Shown here one piece after another: positions 1-8,501 of a DNA stretch of 53,680 nucleotides; the first letter of the stretch is position 1, and the number at the start of each line of letters is the position of its first letter. The stretch comes from Lachnospiraceae bacterium (lineage in GTDB: Bacteria; Bacillota; Clostridia; Lachnospirales; Lachnospiraceae): NCBI GenBank assembly GCA_017624115.1, contig JAGANQ010000023.1, forward strand, positions 1 to 53,680. Direction: 5' to 3'. A program made the position numbers and the translations under genes. The notes under the pieces are model-generated. The model made no database searches. It worked only from the letters and a program-made list of their open reading frames with translations, and had not been told where the DNA came from.

Positions 1-872
1 GATAATCTGGCTTTAAGGGTTCGGATTTCCTCGGTTTTAGTGGCAATCCTGCTTTCAAGCTCCTTTTTCTTGGTAAGTCTTGCAAGTCCCTTTAAATCGC
101 TTAATTCAAGCTCAAGCTTTGTCCGTTCATGCTCTGCTTCAAAGATAAGGTTATTGTGTTTATCAAGAGTAACCTTGACCTTTTGAAGTCTTGGGAAAGT
201 GGTAGATTCCGGTGGTATAACCTGTTTTGGTGGTATCTGTGGCGTGAGCTGTTGTTCTACAACTTCTGCTTCCGGAACAGTTGCGGTAACTGTAACGCTT
301 GGTGGTTCAGTTTCTTTTATTGTTTCCTTAGTCAGAGCAGTAACAACATCTGCGGTGTCCTCTGCTTTTATAACAGCCTTGTTTCCATACTCTTTTTCAA
401 GAGCTTCATGGAACAGCTTGTTTTTCAGTTCCCTTGCTTCGGTCAGTATTTCGGAAATCAGAAGTGCCAGTCGCATGGTTGCCTTTATGATGATGTTGGC
501 AAGTAAGTCAGGCTGTCTGCCCCAGGCGTCAATGGACTGTCGGATACGGTCTGTGATAAATTCTTCCTTTATCTGTCGTATCTCGTCCTCCGGTACTTGG
601 CTGACTAAGGCTCGGTCTACCTCATGATTCCACCGCATACGCACCTCATTGTCTGCCCTTATCTGTTCTGCTTTTGGATTGTTTTTACCGATTTTCTTGG
701 TGGCAAGGTACAATCCGTTTTTATCAAAGACATGGAGCTTATCCTTATCGTCCTCTATCAGAAGATTGATAAGGTCGGTATAGAAGCGTTTGGCTTCGTC
801 CAGATAATGCTCCTGCTTGGCGTGACTGGATATATAAGTAATCCTGCCACGGACATTGTGGAGCTTGCTCAT
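1..872 (-). pseudogene. MobL-like relaxase remnant lacking the catalytic core, cut by the window edge
   Basis: The minus-strand frame is open from an ATG at 870-872 to base 1, 290 codons with no stop, so the C-terminus lies outside the window. The first 22 residues (MSKLHNVRGRITYISSHAKQ) look like the start of Firmicute MobA/MobL mobilisation relaxases. The following text, from EHYLDEAKRFYTDLINLL, resembles what in that family lies well downstream of the HUH nickase domain (KKIGKNNPKAEQ, DRALVSQVP). The usual roughly 200 residues between, with the metal-binding His pair, are absent, which suggests an in-frame internal deletion. The tail is Pro/Thr-rich and then a charged coiled coil (ERTKLELELSDLKG). 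No good ribosome site sits next to this ATG: a GAGGAGG lies about 30 bases upstream. Family recognition is from memory, so the deletion is an inference. It could be a genuine short accessory protein. Confidence 0.5.
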
Positions 873-959
873 CTGAATAAATGAATTTCTTTTGATAGTG
901 CTTCCTCCTCTCGTAAATGTTACTTAGGGGAAAGAGGTGGAAGGATTATATAAGTGTGT

Positions 960-1115
960 GGACACCTAGTGTGTCCAAAGGATGTTGCACATCCTTGTAC
1001 GAACACTATGCCGTATCCGGCACACCCTCAAATGCAACAGCATTTGTATAAGTCACGCCTGCGTGACTTTGCTCCCTGCAAGGGCGAAATACCCAGAGTA
1101 CAAATCGAAGATTTG
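960..1115. repeat. array of seven short palindromes beside the relaxase gene
   Basis: Seven perfect hairpins follow one another in 156 bases: GGACAC/GTGTCC (960-976), AAGGATGT/ACATCCTT (978-996), TGCCG/CGGCA (1009-1022), CAAATGC/GCATTTG (1029-1046), AAGTCACGC/GCGTGACTT (1050-1069), CCCT/AGGG (1074-1084) and CAAATC/GATTTG (1101-1115), with loops of 2-5 bases. There is no convincing gene in 873-1264. Position next to a mobilisation gene suggests a transfer origin or another element-specific single-strand DNA function, but this is inference. Confidence 0.6.
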
Positions 1116-1169
1116 TTTACGGATTGTTTATCATTTCGGCCTTATTTAAATGGACAGCGCAAAAACAGT

Positions 1170-1222
1170 ACAGCCGTTAAGGAACGGAAGTCAGTTCTCC
1201 GTCCCTCAACGGCTGTGTTTTT
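1170..1222. terminator. bidirectional terminator at the element/chromosome boundary
   Basis: ACAGCCGTT (1170-1178) pairs with AACGGCTGT (1208-1216) and an inner ACGGA pairs with TCCGT (1198-1202). TTTTT follows on the plus strand, and AAAAAC precedes, giving a T-run on the minus strand too. It separates the mobile-element side from the lipoprotein gene. Confidence 0.75.
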
Positions 1223-1264
1223 AGATTAACTTAATGACATTGCCTGCAAAGCAGGACTCTTTTT

Positions 1265-2269
1265 TTAATTTACGGCATTTAAGGAGAACTCCGTTGTTAC
1301 AAGGTCTTCGTAAGGAACAGGTGCGTCAAGCTCGCCTGCTTCTATCAGGATATCCTGCAGCAGCTTGAAGCTGGTTTCGGAAAATACCGTATCGGTTTTC
1401 CATGTGTCCTGCTCCTGATAACGCTCGACAATCGTAACCAGATTTATCATATCAGTCTCTGCAAACTGTGGAGAGATTGTGGCAGCAATTTCTTCAGCGG
1501 AGTGCGTGTTTACATAGTTGATGCCTTTTTGGATGGCATTGGTGAAGTGTTGAACCATCTCAGGATTTTTCTCAAGATAGCTCTTTTTTGCACAGTAGGC
1601 AGTGTAAGGCACATAGCCGCTGTCTACACCAAGAGAAGCGACAACGTAACCCTTGCCCTCCAGTTCCAGCGCTGTGGCAAATGGTTCGAATTCTACGGTG
1701 TAATCACCCTGACCGCCGGAAAATGCGCCGGCTGTAAGACCGAAATTAATGTTCTGCACAATGCTAAGGTCTTTGGAAGGGTCGATACCGTTCTGTTTGA
1801 GGATATATTCAAATATCATCTGCGGCATACCGCCGGCTCTTCCGCCAAGTACTTCGCAGCCCTTTAAATCTGTCCATTTGAAATCAGGCTTTTCTTCCCT
1901 TGCCACGAGGAAGTTGCCTGCACGTTGAGTAAGCTGTGCAAAATTGACAGCATAATCGGATGCGCCTTCTGAGTACACGTAGATAGACGCTTCGGAACCC
2001 ATGAATCCAATATCTGCGTCACCGGAAATCAGGGCGGTCATAACATTGTCGGCACCGGCACCGTTTACCAGAGTGAGGGCGATTCCTTCTTCCTCAAAGT
2101 AACCCAACTCAATGGCCGCGTACTGTGGTGCATAGAAGATAGAGTGTGCCACCTCGTTTAATGTAAGCTCTGTTAAGCCTTCTTCTTTTTTCTGACAGCC
2201 GGTGAGAGATGCCAGAGACATCAGGGCGATTGTGGAAAAAAGAAGAATTTTGTTACAAAAATTTTTCAT
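1265..2269 (-). CDS. NMT1/THI5-like ABC substrate-binding lipoprotein
   Basis: Extracytoplasmic binding protein of the SsuA/ThiY/NMT1 type, expected to capture a small organic substrate (sulfonate, pyrimidine or similar) for an ABC importer. The ATG at 2267-2269 is chosen over an upstream one because GAGGAG sits 5 bases before it. The product is 334 residues with a type II signal peptide and lipobox LTGC, so Cys25 is the lipidation site. The NMT1 core follows: ELTLNEVAHSIFYAPQYAAIELGYF, then GDADIGFMG and GGRAGGMPQ. No permease or ATPase gene lies beside it. Downstream (to the left) the mobile element begins within about 50 bases, so partner genes may have been displaced or lie beyond the element. 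The substrate cannot be told from sequence. Confidence 0.85.
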   Translation of the reverse strand: MKNFCNKILLFSTIALMSLASLTGCQKKEEGLTELTLNEVAHSIFYAPQYAAIELGYFEEEGIALTLVNGAGADNVMTALISGDADIGFMGSEASIYVYSEGASDYAVNFAQLTQRAGNFLVAREEKPDFKWTDLKGCEVLGGRAGGMPQMIFEYILKQNGIDPSKDLSIVQNINFGLTAGAFSGGQGDYTVEFEPFATALELEGKGYVVASLGVDSGYVPYTAYCAKKSYLEKNPEMVQHFTNAIQKGINYVNTHSAEEIAATISPQFAETDMINLVTIVERYQEQDTWKTDTVFSETSFKLLQDILIEAGELDAPVPYEDLVTTEFSLNAVN

Positions 2270-2462
2270 AGTCTCCTCATTTCTGCGCTGAAAAATCATG
2301 ACAGCACTACAGCGCATCGTGCTGACTGTGTGGAAATCTGCTGGTTACAAAAATAAAATATGAAAAAGTGTAAAAATGTTGACAGCTGTGGTAAAATATT
2401 TGTGATGCAGGATTATAGGATTTGGAGTCAATGGAGTAATCTGCAGGTGTAAGGAGGATGCT

Positions 2463-3188
2463 ATGGAATATATTTTAGACTTGCATACGCATACGATTGC
2501 CAGCGGACATGCGTACAGTACGATTAGGGAGATGGCGAAGGCTGCTGCGGACAGGGAACTTAAGCTGCTGGGAATTACCGAGCATGCGATGGCGATGCCG
2601 GGAACCTGCCATGAATTCTATTTTCAGAATATGAAAGTAATTCCGAGAGAACAGTACGGTGTGGAGCTGATGTTTGGAAGTGAGCTTAATGTTACAGATT
2701 ATGACGGAAATGTAGATATGCAGGAGTATACACTGAGACGGCTGGATTATGCCGTGGCAAGCTTTCATCCGCCGTGCATCACGCCAGGCAGCAGAGAGGA
2801 GAATACGAGAGCAGCCTGTCTTGTCATGCAAAATCCGCATGTGCTGATTCTCGGACACCCGGATGACGGCAGATATCTGATGAATTATGAGGAAATTGTC
2901 CGGGCTTCCAGAGAAACGGGCACGATTATTGAACTGAATAACAGCTCCCTCAATCCCAGCGGCTTTAGAAAGAATGCGCTTGAGAATGACAAGGTTATTT
3001 TAAATTTCTGTATGAAGCTCGGTGTTCCGGTTGTGGTAAACAGTGATGCTCATATTGATGCTGATGTGGGAAACCACGTTTATGCGCAGAAGCTTCTGGA
3101 TGAGGTTGGCTTCCCGGAGGAGCTGATTCTCAATGACAGACCGGAGGAAATTAAAAAGAGAATTTTAGATAAAAGGGCTGGACTTTAA
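2463..3188 (+). CDS. PHP-domain phosphoesterase, YcdX-like
   Basis: A 241-residue single-domain PHP hydrolase, the usual size for the YcdX/histidinol-phosphatase-like group, which uses a trinuclear metal centre to cleave phosphoesters. All expected ligands can be placed: His8 and His10 (DLHTH), His16, His41 (ITEH), Glu74 (GSEL), His102 (FHPP), His132 (GHPDD), Asp195 and His197 (NSDAH). The start is fixed by AAGGAGG a few bases upstream. It lies 73 bases before a YerC-like regulator on the same strand and may be co-transcribed with it. The physiological substrate is unknown; it is not near his genes. Confidence 0.88.
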   Translation: MEYILDLHTHTIASGHAYSTIREMAKAAADRELKLLGITEHAMAMPGTCHEFYFQNMKVIPREQYGVELMFGSELNVTDYDGNVDMQEYTLRRLDYAVASFHPPCITPGSREENTRAACLVMQNPHVLILGHPDDGRYLMNYEEIVRASRETGTIIELNNSSLNPSGFRKNALENDKVILNFCMKLGVPVVVNSDAHIDADVGNHVYAQKLLDEVGFPEELILNDRPEEIKKRILDKRAGL

Positions 3189-3261
3189 GACTTTAGTATG
3201 TTAAAATGTTCTGGTGGCTGATATATTGTGGGATTACGAATATAGTTATGGAGGGTATGCC

Positions 3262-3555
3262 ATGAGCAAGAAAATCAGAACAGAAGCGGTAGACCATTTG
3301 TTTGAAGCGATTTTGTGCCTGCAAAATGCAGAGGAGTGCTATTCCTTTTTTGAAGATATATGTACGGTAAATGAACTGTTATCTCTGTCACAGCGATATG
3401 AGGTGGCGCGGATGCTGAGAAATCATAATACGTATCTGGAGATTGCAGAGAAGACAGGTGCTTCGACAGCGACGATAAGCCGTGTGAACCGTTCACTGAA
3501 TTATGGCAGTGACGGCTATGATATGGTATTCAGCAGAATTGACCAGAAAAAATAA
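3262..3555 (+). CDS. YerC/YecD-family TrpR-like DNA-binding protein
   Basis: A 97-residue helical protein of the YerC family, structurally related to the Trp repressor TrpR. The helix-turn-helix is visible as YLEIAEKTGASTATISRVNRSL near residues 61-82, preceded by the family's LSQRYEVARML helix. The ATG at 3262 is chosen because GGAGGG lies 6 bases upstream and the protein then begins MSKKIRTE, as in its relatives. A strong terminator follows directly. Its ligand and targets are not evident; the window's trp operon uses a T-box, so nothing here ties this protein to tryptophan. Confidence 0.85.
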   Translation: MSKKIRTEAVDHLFEAILCLQNAEECYSFFEDICTVNELLSLSQRYEVARMLRNHNTYLEIAEKTGASTATISRVNRSLNYGSDGYDMVFSRIDQKK

Positions 3556-3556
3556 G

Positions 3557-3590
3557 AAAAGTGGCCGGAAAAATCCGGTCACTTTTTTTT
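3557..3590. terminator. terminator between convergent yerC-like and DUF1836 genes
   Basis: GTGGCCGGA and TCCGGTCAC form a stem around AAAA, followed by TTTTTTTT. The A-run on the 5' side lets it serve the minus-strand gene ending at 3579 as well. Confidence 0.85.
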
Positions 3591-4190
3591 GCCCGCATGG
3601 GGATTTTTACTTTCACTTTTTAATTTCAGCTCGTCAATCATATTCTCAATCATCTGCTTCTTCATGTAGACATCAAATGCCAGCATACAGATGAAGGAGA
3701 AGGTCTGCAGAAATTCCCGGTCTTCCTCGTCTTCTCCGGTAAATACCTGGCTGGCCTGTTCATATTTCGAGATGACATCCTTTGCCAGTGACTTTACCTG
3801 CTTCTCTTCCAGCTCAAAAACTGTCTCATAGATATCTTCAAGAGAAAGCCCGTCAGCAGCAGTAAAGTACTTTTCAGTTAAAGGAGACAGCAGCGTCTGG
3901 ATATCATTGATGGACAAAATATTTTTCAGATAGTAAATAAAAATCAGTACCAGAAGGTGCTCCTTAGAATACTTTTTCTTAAACGGCGGCGGGAGCAAAT
4001 CGTTTTTGGCATAGTTGTTAATCATGGTTTTGGTGAGAATCTTGTCAGAATCATAACGCTTGGATCTCGCCAGATTAGAATCCATAAAGGTAGTTACCTG
4101 GTCCATGTATAAATCAATGTTCGGAATCGTGTCCGGTTTGATATAGTCCAGCTTTTCTATAATGGATGTAATAAGTTCTCTGTTTGTCAT
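3579..4190 (-). CDS. DUF1836 protein
   Basis: A 203-residue soluble protein of the DUF1836 family, common in Clostridia and without an established function. Its N-terminal part (residues 35-100) looks like a MerR-type winged helix: KILTKTMINNYAKNDLLPPP then KKYSKEHLLVLIFIYYLKNILS, so DNA binding is a fair inference. The C-terminus is helical and Lys-rich. The second ATG (4190) is preferred because GAGGG stands 6 bases before it, while it abuts the first ATG at 4196. It is divergent from the large surface-protein gene at 4403. Confidence 0.75.
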   Translation of the reverse strand: MTNRELITSIIEKLDYIKPDTIPNIDLYMDQVTTFMDSNLARSKRYDSDKILTKTMINNYAKNDLLPPPFKKKYSKEHLLVLIFIYYLKNILSINDIQTLLSPLTEKYFTAADGLSLEDIYETVFELEEKQVKSLAKDVISKYEQASQVFTGEDEEDREFLQTFSFICMLAFDVYMKKQMIENMIDELKLKSESKNPHAGKKK

Positions 4191-4317
4191 AATCATCCCT
4201 CGTATGTTAAAAAATTGTTAACAATCCCTCCACTACATTATATAGTATTCAAAACCGTATGGCAAGCTTTTTATTTTGACAAGAATGCAGTTCTTCTGCT
4301 GGAAAACGAGATGTCTG

Positions 4318-4347
4318 TTGACGGAGAAAAGTAATATGTAGTAAAAT
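4318..4347 (+). promoter_or_regulatory. probable promoter of the surface lyase gene
   Basis: TTGACG at 4318-4323 and TAAAAT at 4342-4347 with an 18-base spacer, about 55 bases before the start codon. Confidence 0.5.
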
Positions 4348-4402
4348 AGAAGTATCAGTATGTAAGCTCTTACATAAATGAACAGGGACAAGGGAGGTTA
4401 TT

Positions 4403-7400
4403 ATGAACAGAAGGACAAAGAACATGTTAGCGTGGCTGCTGACGGCTGCGATGGTTCTGGGACTGGTGCCGTTTGGCATCAAGGTGCCGGAGGCAAAAGC
4501 GGCAAACATTCTTGACGGTGGCTGGACAGTGTGGTGGACAATGGACGATACGACCACTTCCGTCAAAGAGGGTGCAAAGTATGGTAATTATACGGCCGTT
4601 GCGCCGAAGGAGGAGAGTACCAAGATAACAGCGAATGCCAAATCATTAAATGGCATCGACTTCACGCACCGCTTTCAGTTTGGCACGACGGGCAGTGCGA
4701 CAGAGGTAAACTTAAGCTTTGAGGCACCGACAGCAGGAGTGCTGACTGTGTACGGAATCACGGCAAACAGCTCTGCTACGGACAGATGCCTTGAATTATC
4801 GGGACCGAATGGCTATAAGCAGACATCAACGCCATTTCCGAACCAGATTACGGAGTATAAGTTTGAATTCAGTGAGGGCGGAGCTTATCAGCTGTATTCC
4901 GTTGTCGGTGGTATCAATATTTATTATCTTTCCTATGAAATGACGCTGGAGGGAACTGCTCCTGAGATTACAGACGGCTCTGTGAAGGCAGAGGTTCCGA
5001 CACTTGCGCCGGGCAGTACGGAGGCATTTGCCAATGTTACATGGGAGATTAAGAAACCGGCAGAGGGTGCGGCGAGAATTCTCATAGAATATAAGCTGGG
5101 TGAGGATGAGTGGCAGATGGCAGGGATTGTGGACGCGGATGCAGCCAGCTTTGCACATGATATCCTGCAGCTAAAATCCGGTGAGCTTAAGTATCGTGTC
5201 AGCGGACTTGGCACGCCGAACAGTGCGCCGGTAGAATCAGGGACTTCTGCATGGGAGCAGCCAAGAAAGGCATGGAGTGAGGTAAGTGAGCCGAAGGTAT
5301 CCGGCGTACAGGGAACAGGCGAGGATGCCGGAGAGATAACGGTTTCCTGGAAGATGGATATGGGCTGCAACGGCGCCGACAAAATCACGGTCAAGCTGAT
5401 GAAGGGTGAGAAAATCGTTGAGGATGTGGTATTTACTGCAGCAGGGGTGGAAAATGCCGGCAGCGGCGAGGTTGTGTTCAAGCCGACAGCAAGCAACACC
5501 TACAGACTGGTAGTAACTGCTGTCAGAAACGGTGAGGATAAGAAGATTAATGGAGAAAGCTCGATTGATTTCATCGTTCCGCTGGCAGTACCGACGATAG
5601 AAGCTGTGAAATGTACAGGTTCCGGTTCGGCAGAGCTTGCCTGGACAAAGGTACCGGAGGCTGATGAGTATGAGGTACTGGCAAAGCCTGCCGGAGCTGA
5701 GGACAGTGCATATGTATCTCTTGGTAAGAGCGATAAGAACGGTATGGAGATATCCGGTCTGACGGATGGAGAGAAATATACGTTCAAGGTAACTGCATTC
5801 AGAACTGCTGTGGGAGATGCTACAGAGGCAGTGACAGACAAGCAGATGACTGGTAAGGCAGAAAGGGCATTTCTGTCGGCTCCTGTCGGCTCGGGTGCAA
5901 AAGGAACCGTGACCGGCGATTTCTACAGTGCGGATGAACCGGTAATTATCACCTCTACCGGAGGTAAGATTGCAGACTCTGAGGATGGATTCGTATTTTA
6001 TTATACCGAGCTTGCAGCAGATGATAATTTTACCATGGAGGCAACCTTTGAGGTGACAGCGGTAAATGTAGGCGGTACGATGAGTAACCAGACCGGCTTC
6101 GGTATCATGGCGATTGATACAATCGCCGGAGCAAATGAAGGAAACGGACGATATTTCAATTCTGCCGGAGTGACCTTGGCCAAGTTTAAGAAGATAAATC
6201 CAGAGACAGGCTCCAGCTCCAGCTTTGATAATGTGGCGGGATTGAGAGTAGTAAACGGTTATACAAATCCGAAGGCGAATGAGGGCGAGAAGACCCGAGT
6301 GTTAAACAATACCGATTCTGCTTTTGAATATCCAGAATCAAACAGTGCGACAAATACATATGAGGTTGGCGATACATATCATTTCAAATTAAGACGTTCC
6401 AATACAGGCTACCACGGCAGTCTTGTGAAGGAGGACGGAAGTGAAATAGAAAAGATTTTCTATTATCCGGCAGGCGATACATATACAGACCCGTTGCTGG
6501 TGCAGGACATCAGACACATTTATGTAGGTCTGATGGCGAGCCGCTATATTGAGGTAGCTGTAACGGATATGAGCCTGGAGGTTATCAAGGCGGCAGATGA
6601 TGAGGCACGTATTGACCCGCCTGTCGTGTACACGATACCGAAGATAGACTTGTATTCCACCACGACAACCGGCTCTGCAGAGTATCCGTTTGAATACCGT
6701 GCCAATATTGCAGGAAATCTGACAGTGACCGATGCAGACGGAAATGAGCTGGTGAATAAGCAGATTAAGGCAGAGGAATATGTGGAGGAAGCTTTTACAC
6801 TGAAGGCAGGTGAGAATGCATTTACCTGCAGTCTGGCACCGGACGAGGAGGAAATACTGGAGTCCTTTGACCCGGTCGAGAGGGTACTGACAGTAACCTA
6901 TAAGAAGTATGGAAGTGCTTCCGAGACAATCATCGTTACACCGGACGGTCAGGCAGGAGGTGACGGCTCTGAGGAAAATCCGCTGGATATTTATACGGCG
7001 TTTGATTATGCGCAGCCGGGACAGACAATTCTGCTGAGGAACGGCACCTATAAGCTGACGGAGGGCATAAAGGTTAGACGAGGACATGACGGAACAGAGG
7101 CAGGAAGAATCACAGTGGTCGCAGAGACACCGGGTGAGGTAATTATTGATTTGACAGGAGCAAAGGGCGGAATCAACATCAGCGCCGATTACTGGCATCT
7201 GTATGGACTGGATATCCGAAATTCGGAATTTGGCGTTAAGCCGATGAATATACAGGGGAATTATAATATTGTGGAGCTTTGCAGCGTGCATGACAACGGT
7301 GACAGTGGCATTCAAATCAGCGGTTCTTCTGCTGAACCATATGAGAAGTGGCCGAGCTATAATCTGATTAAGAACTGTGATGCTTATGACAATGCCGATT

Positions 7401-8293
7401 ATAAAGGCAATGATGCTGACGGCTTTGCGGCAAAATTAACAAGCGGTGATGGAAATGTATTTGAGGGCTGTATCTCTCATCATAATATTGATGATGGATG
7501 GGATTTGTATGCGAAGTCTACAACAGGTTCTATCGGAGCAGTAGTCATTCGCAACTGTGTAGCCTATGCGAATGGTTTCCTGTCTGAAAATGCCAGATTA
7601 AGGGGTCAGCTGCTTGCTGAAGACCAGGGCGAGGGAAACGGCTTCAAGCTGGGCGGTGAAAGTATGCCGGGCAAACATCAGCTAATAAACAGTATTTCCT
7701 TTGCAAATGGTGCCAAGGGTATAACCAGCAACAGCGGCCCGGACTGTATCATACAGAATGTAACCTCTTATGGAAATGCAGCTTTTGGCAGTGCGGAAAG
7801 CATTTCTCTGTATACGGGGACAGCAGAGAAAACAGAGTATGTGGCAGAGGGTGTGATTTCCATGGAGCCTGTCTCCGGCAAGGCTGATAAGTATGACCTG
7901 AAGGGACAGGATTCTCTGGCAAGTGCTTCAAACTATTTCTGGACAGGTGCCAGTGCAGCGAACGTCTCTGGTACAAAGGCGGAGGAGGGCTGGTTTGAAA
8001 GCCTGGACGTGACAATTGTGCCAACCCGCAACGCGGATGGTTCTATCAATATGAATGGTCTGCTCAAGCTTACTGCAGCAGCTCCTGCTGATGCAGGTGC
8101 ACGTCTGGAGGCTGTGGTATCAGAATGTCCGCAGATTCCGGCGGCAATCACAGCAGGAAGCGGGAATGTGACCGCCAAAACGCAGTGGTCTGTGTCTACG
8201 ATACTGCTGATACTCGGGGGTATTCTGATAGTGGCAGCTGTCGCAGTACCGGTGGTGAAGAAGCTGGCTGAGACTGATAAAAAGAAGAAATAA
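4403..8293 (+). CDS. membrane-anchored PL9-type pectate lyase-like surface protein
   Basis: A 1296-residue secreted protein, predicted to cleave pectic or similar uronic-acid polysaccharide at the cell surface by beta-elimination. A signal peptide spans about residues 1-33 (cleavage near EAKA). Residues 35-180 form an all-beta module, then come several fibronectin-III-like modules (about 185-490) and a laminin-G/Pel9A-like beta domain (490-740). From about 845 a right-handed beta-helix begins (TPDGQAGGDGSEENPLDIYTA). Family PL9 signatures are visible: NDADGFAAKL with Asp1004/Asp1006, DDGWDLY with Asp1030, Asp1031 and Asp1034 (calcium ligands in Pel9A), and GNGFKLGG with Lys1082 in the place of the catalytic base. 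The end is a single membrane helix (about 1266-1285) and KKLAETDKKKK, so it stays membrane-tethered, not sortase-anchored. No sugar transporter is adjacent. The PL9 assignment rests on recalled motifs; exact substrate is unknown. Confidence 0.85.
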   Translation: MNRRTKNMLAWLLTAAMVLGLVPFGIKVPEAKAANILDGGWTVWWTMDDTTTSVKEGAKYGNYTAVAPKEESTKITANAKSLNGIDFTHRFQFGTTGSATEVNLSFEAPTAGVLTVYGITANSSATDRCLELSGPNGYKQTSTPFPNQITEYKFEFSEGGAYQLYSVVGGINIYYLSYEMTLEGTAPEITDGSVKAEVPTLAPGSTEAFANVTWEIKKPAEGAARILIEYKLGEDEWQMAGIVDADAASFAHDILQLKSGELKYRVSGLGTPNSAPVESGTSAWEQPRKAWSEVSEPKVSGVQGTGEDAGEITVSWKMDMGCNGADKITVKLMKGEKIVEDVVFTAAGVENAGSGEVVFKPTASNTYRLVVTAVRNGEDKKINGESSIDFIVPLAVPTIEAVKCTGSGSAELAWTKVPEADEYEVLAKPAGAEDSAYVSLGKSDKNGMEISGLTDGEKYTFKVTAFRTAVGDATEAVTDKQMTGKAERAFLSAPVGSGAKGTVTGDFYSADEPVIITSTGGKIADSEDGFVFYYTELAADDNFTMEATFEVTAVNVGGTMSNQTGFGIMAIDTIAGANEGNGRYFNSAGVTLAKFKKINPETGSSSSFDNVAGLRVVNGYTNPKANEGEKTRVLNNTDSAFEYPESNSATNTYEVGDTYHFKLRRSNTGYHGSLVKEDGSEIEKIFYYPAGDTYTDPLLVQDIRHIYVGLMASRYIEVAVTDMSLEVIKAADDEARIDPPVVYTIPKIDLYSTTTTGSAEYPFEYRANIAGNLTVTDADGNELVNKQIKAEEYVEEAFTLKAGENAFTCSLAPDEEEILESFDPVERVLTVTYKKYGSASETIIVTPDGQAGGDGSEENPLDIYTAFDYAQPGQTILLRNGTYKLTEGIKVRRGHDGTEAGRITVVAETPGEVIIDLTGAKGGINISADYWHLYGLDIRNSEFGVKPMNIQGNYNIVELCSVHDNGDSGIQISGSSAEPYEKWPSYNLIKNCDAYDNADYKGNDADGFAAKLTSGDGNVFEGCISHHNIDDGWDLYAKSTTGSIGAVVIRNCVAYANGFLSENARLRGQLLAEDQGEGNGFKLGGESMPGKHQLINSISFANGAKGITSNSGPDCIIQNVTSYGNAAFGSAESISLYTGTAEKTEYVAEGVISMEPVSGKADKYDLKGQDSLASASNYFWTGASAANVSGTKAEEGWFESLDVTIVPTRNADGSINMNGLLKLTAAAPADAGARLEAVVSECPQIPAAITAGSGNVTAKTQWSVSTILLILGGILIVAAVAVPVVKKLAETDKKKK

Positions 8294-8321
8294 AGCTTAC
8301 GGTTATTCACGGCAGGCAAAT

Positions 8322-8357
8322 AAAAAGGAGTTTCGCAAAATAGGCGTGCTCCTTTTT
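8322..8357 (+). terminator. terminator after the surface lyase gene
   Basis: GGAG (8327-8330) pairs with CTCC (8349-8352), with an inner CGC/GCG pair, flanked by AAAAA and TTTTT. Confidence 0.65.
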
Positions 8358-8417
8358 ATTTATCTGGGCAGCAAATAGTTTAAGAATATAAAAATACTGC
8401 AGGATTGGATTTTACTC

Positions 8418-8446
8418 TTGACAAAACCTCGTTTTACTAATATACT
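8418..8446 (+). promoter_or_regulatory. promoter of the FASII operon
   Basis: TTGACA at 8418-8423 and TATACT at 8441-8446, exact 17-base spacing, 56 bases before acpP. The -10 box lies inside the palindrome described at 8435-8467. Confidence 0.85.
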
Positions 8447-8467
8447 TTGATTATCAAAATATTAGTA
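8435..8467. promoter_or_regulatory. FabT-like operator overlapping the FASII promoter
   Basis: Two nested palindromes. The inner one, TTTGAT-T-ATCAAA (8446-8458), matches the core of the site recognised by the MarR-family repressor FabT in streptococci and lactococci. The outer arms TACTAATAT (8435-8443) and ATATTAGTA (8459-8467) are also perfect. Together they cover the -10 box and the transcription start, so a bound protein should block initiation. No fabT gene lies in the operon. Confidence 0.7.
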
Positions 8468-8501
8468 AATCAAACAAAATGAATATCAAAGGAGTAAAAC
8501 T

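Noticed and set aside
199..1229. Plus-strand reading frames at 199-627, 624-884 and 954-1229
   Set aside because: The first two are shadows of the minus-strand relaxase-like frame, which has the better family signature. The last runs through the palindrome array and terminator and has no family feature.
2379..2384. TTGACA before the PHP gene as a promoter
   Set aside because: No good -10 box at 16-18 bases; TAAAAT is only 7 bases away. A promoter for 2463 is likely near but I cannot place it.
6389..7315. Long minus-strand frame of 308 codons inside the surface lyase gene
   Set aside because: Cys- and His-rich, low-plausibility composition of an antisense shadow; the plus-strand gene explains the region.
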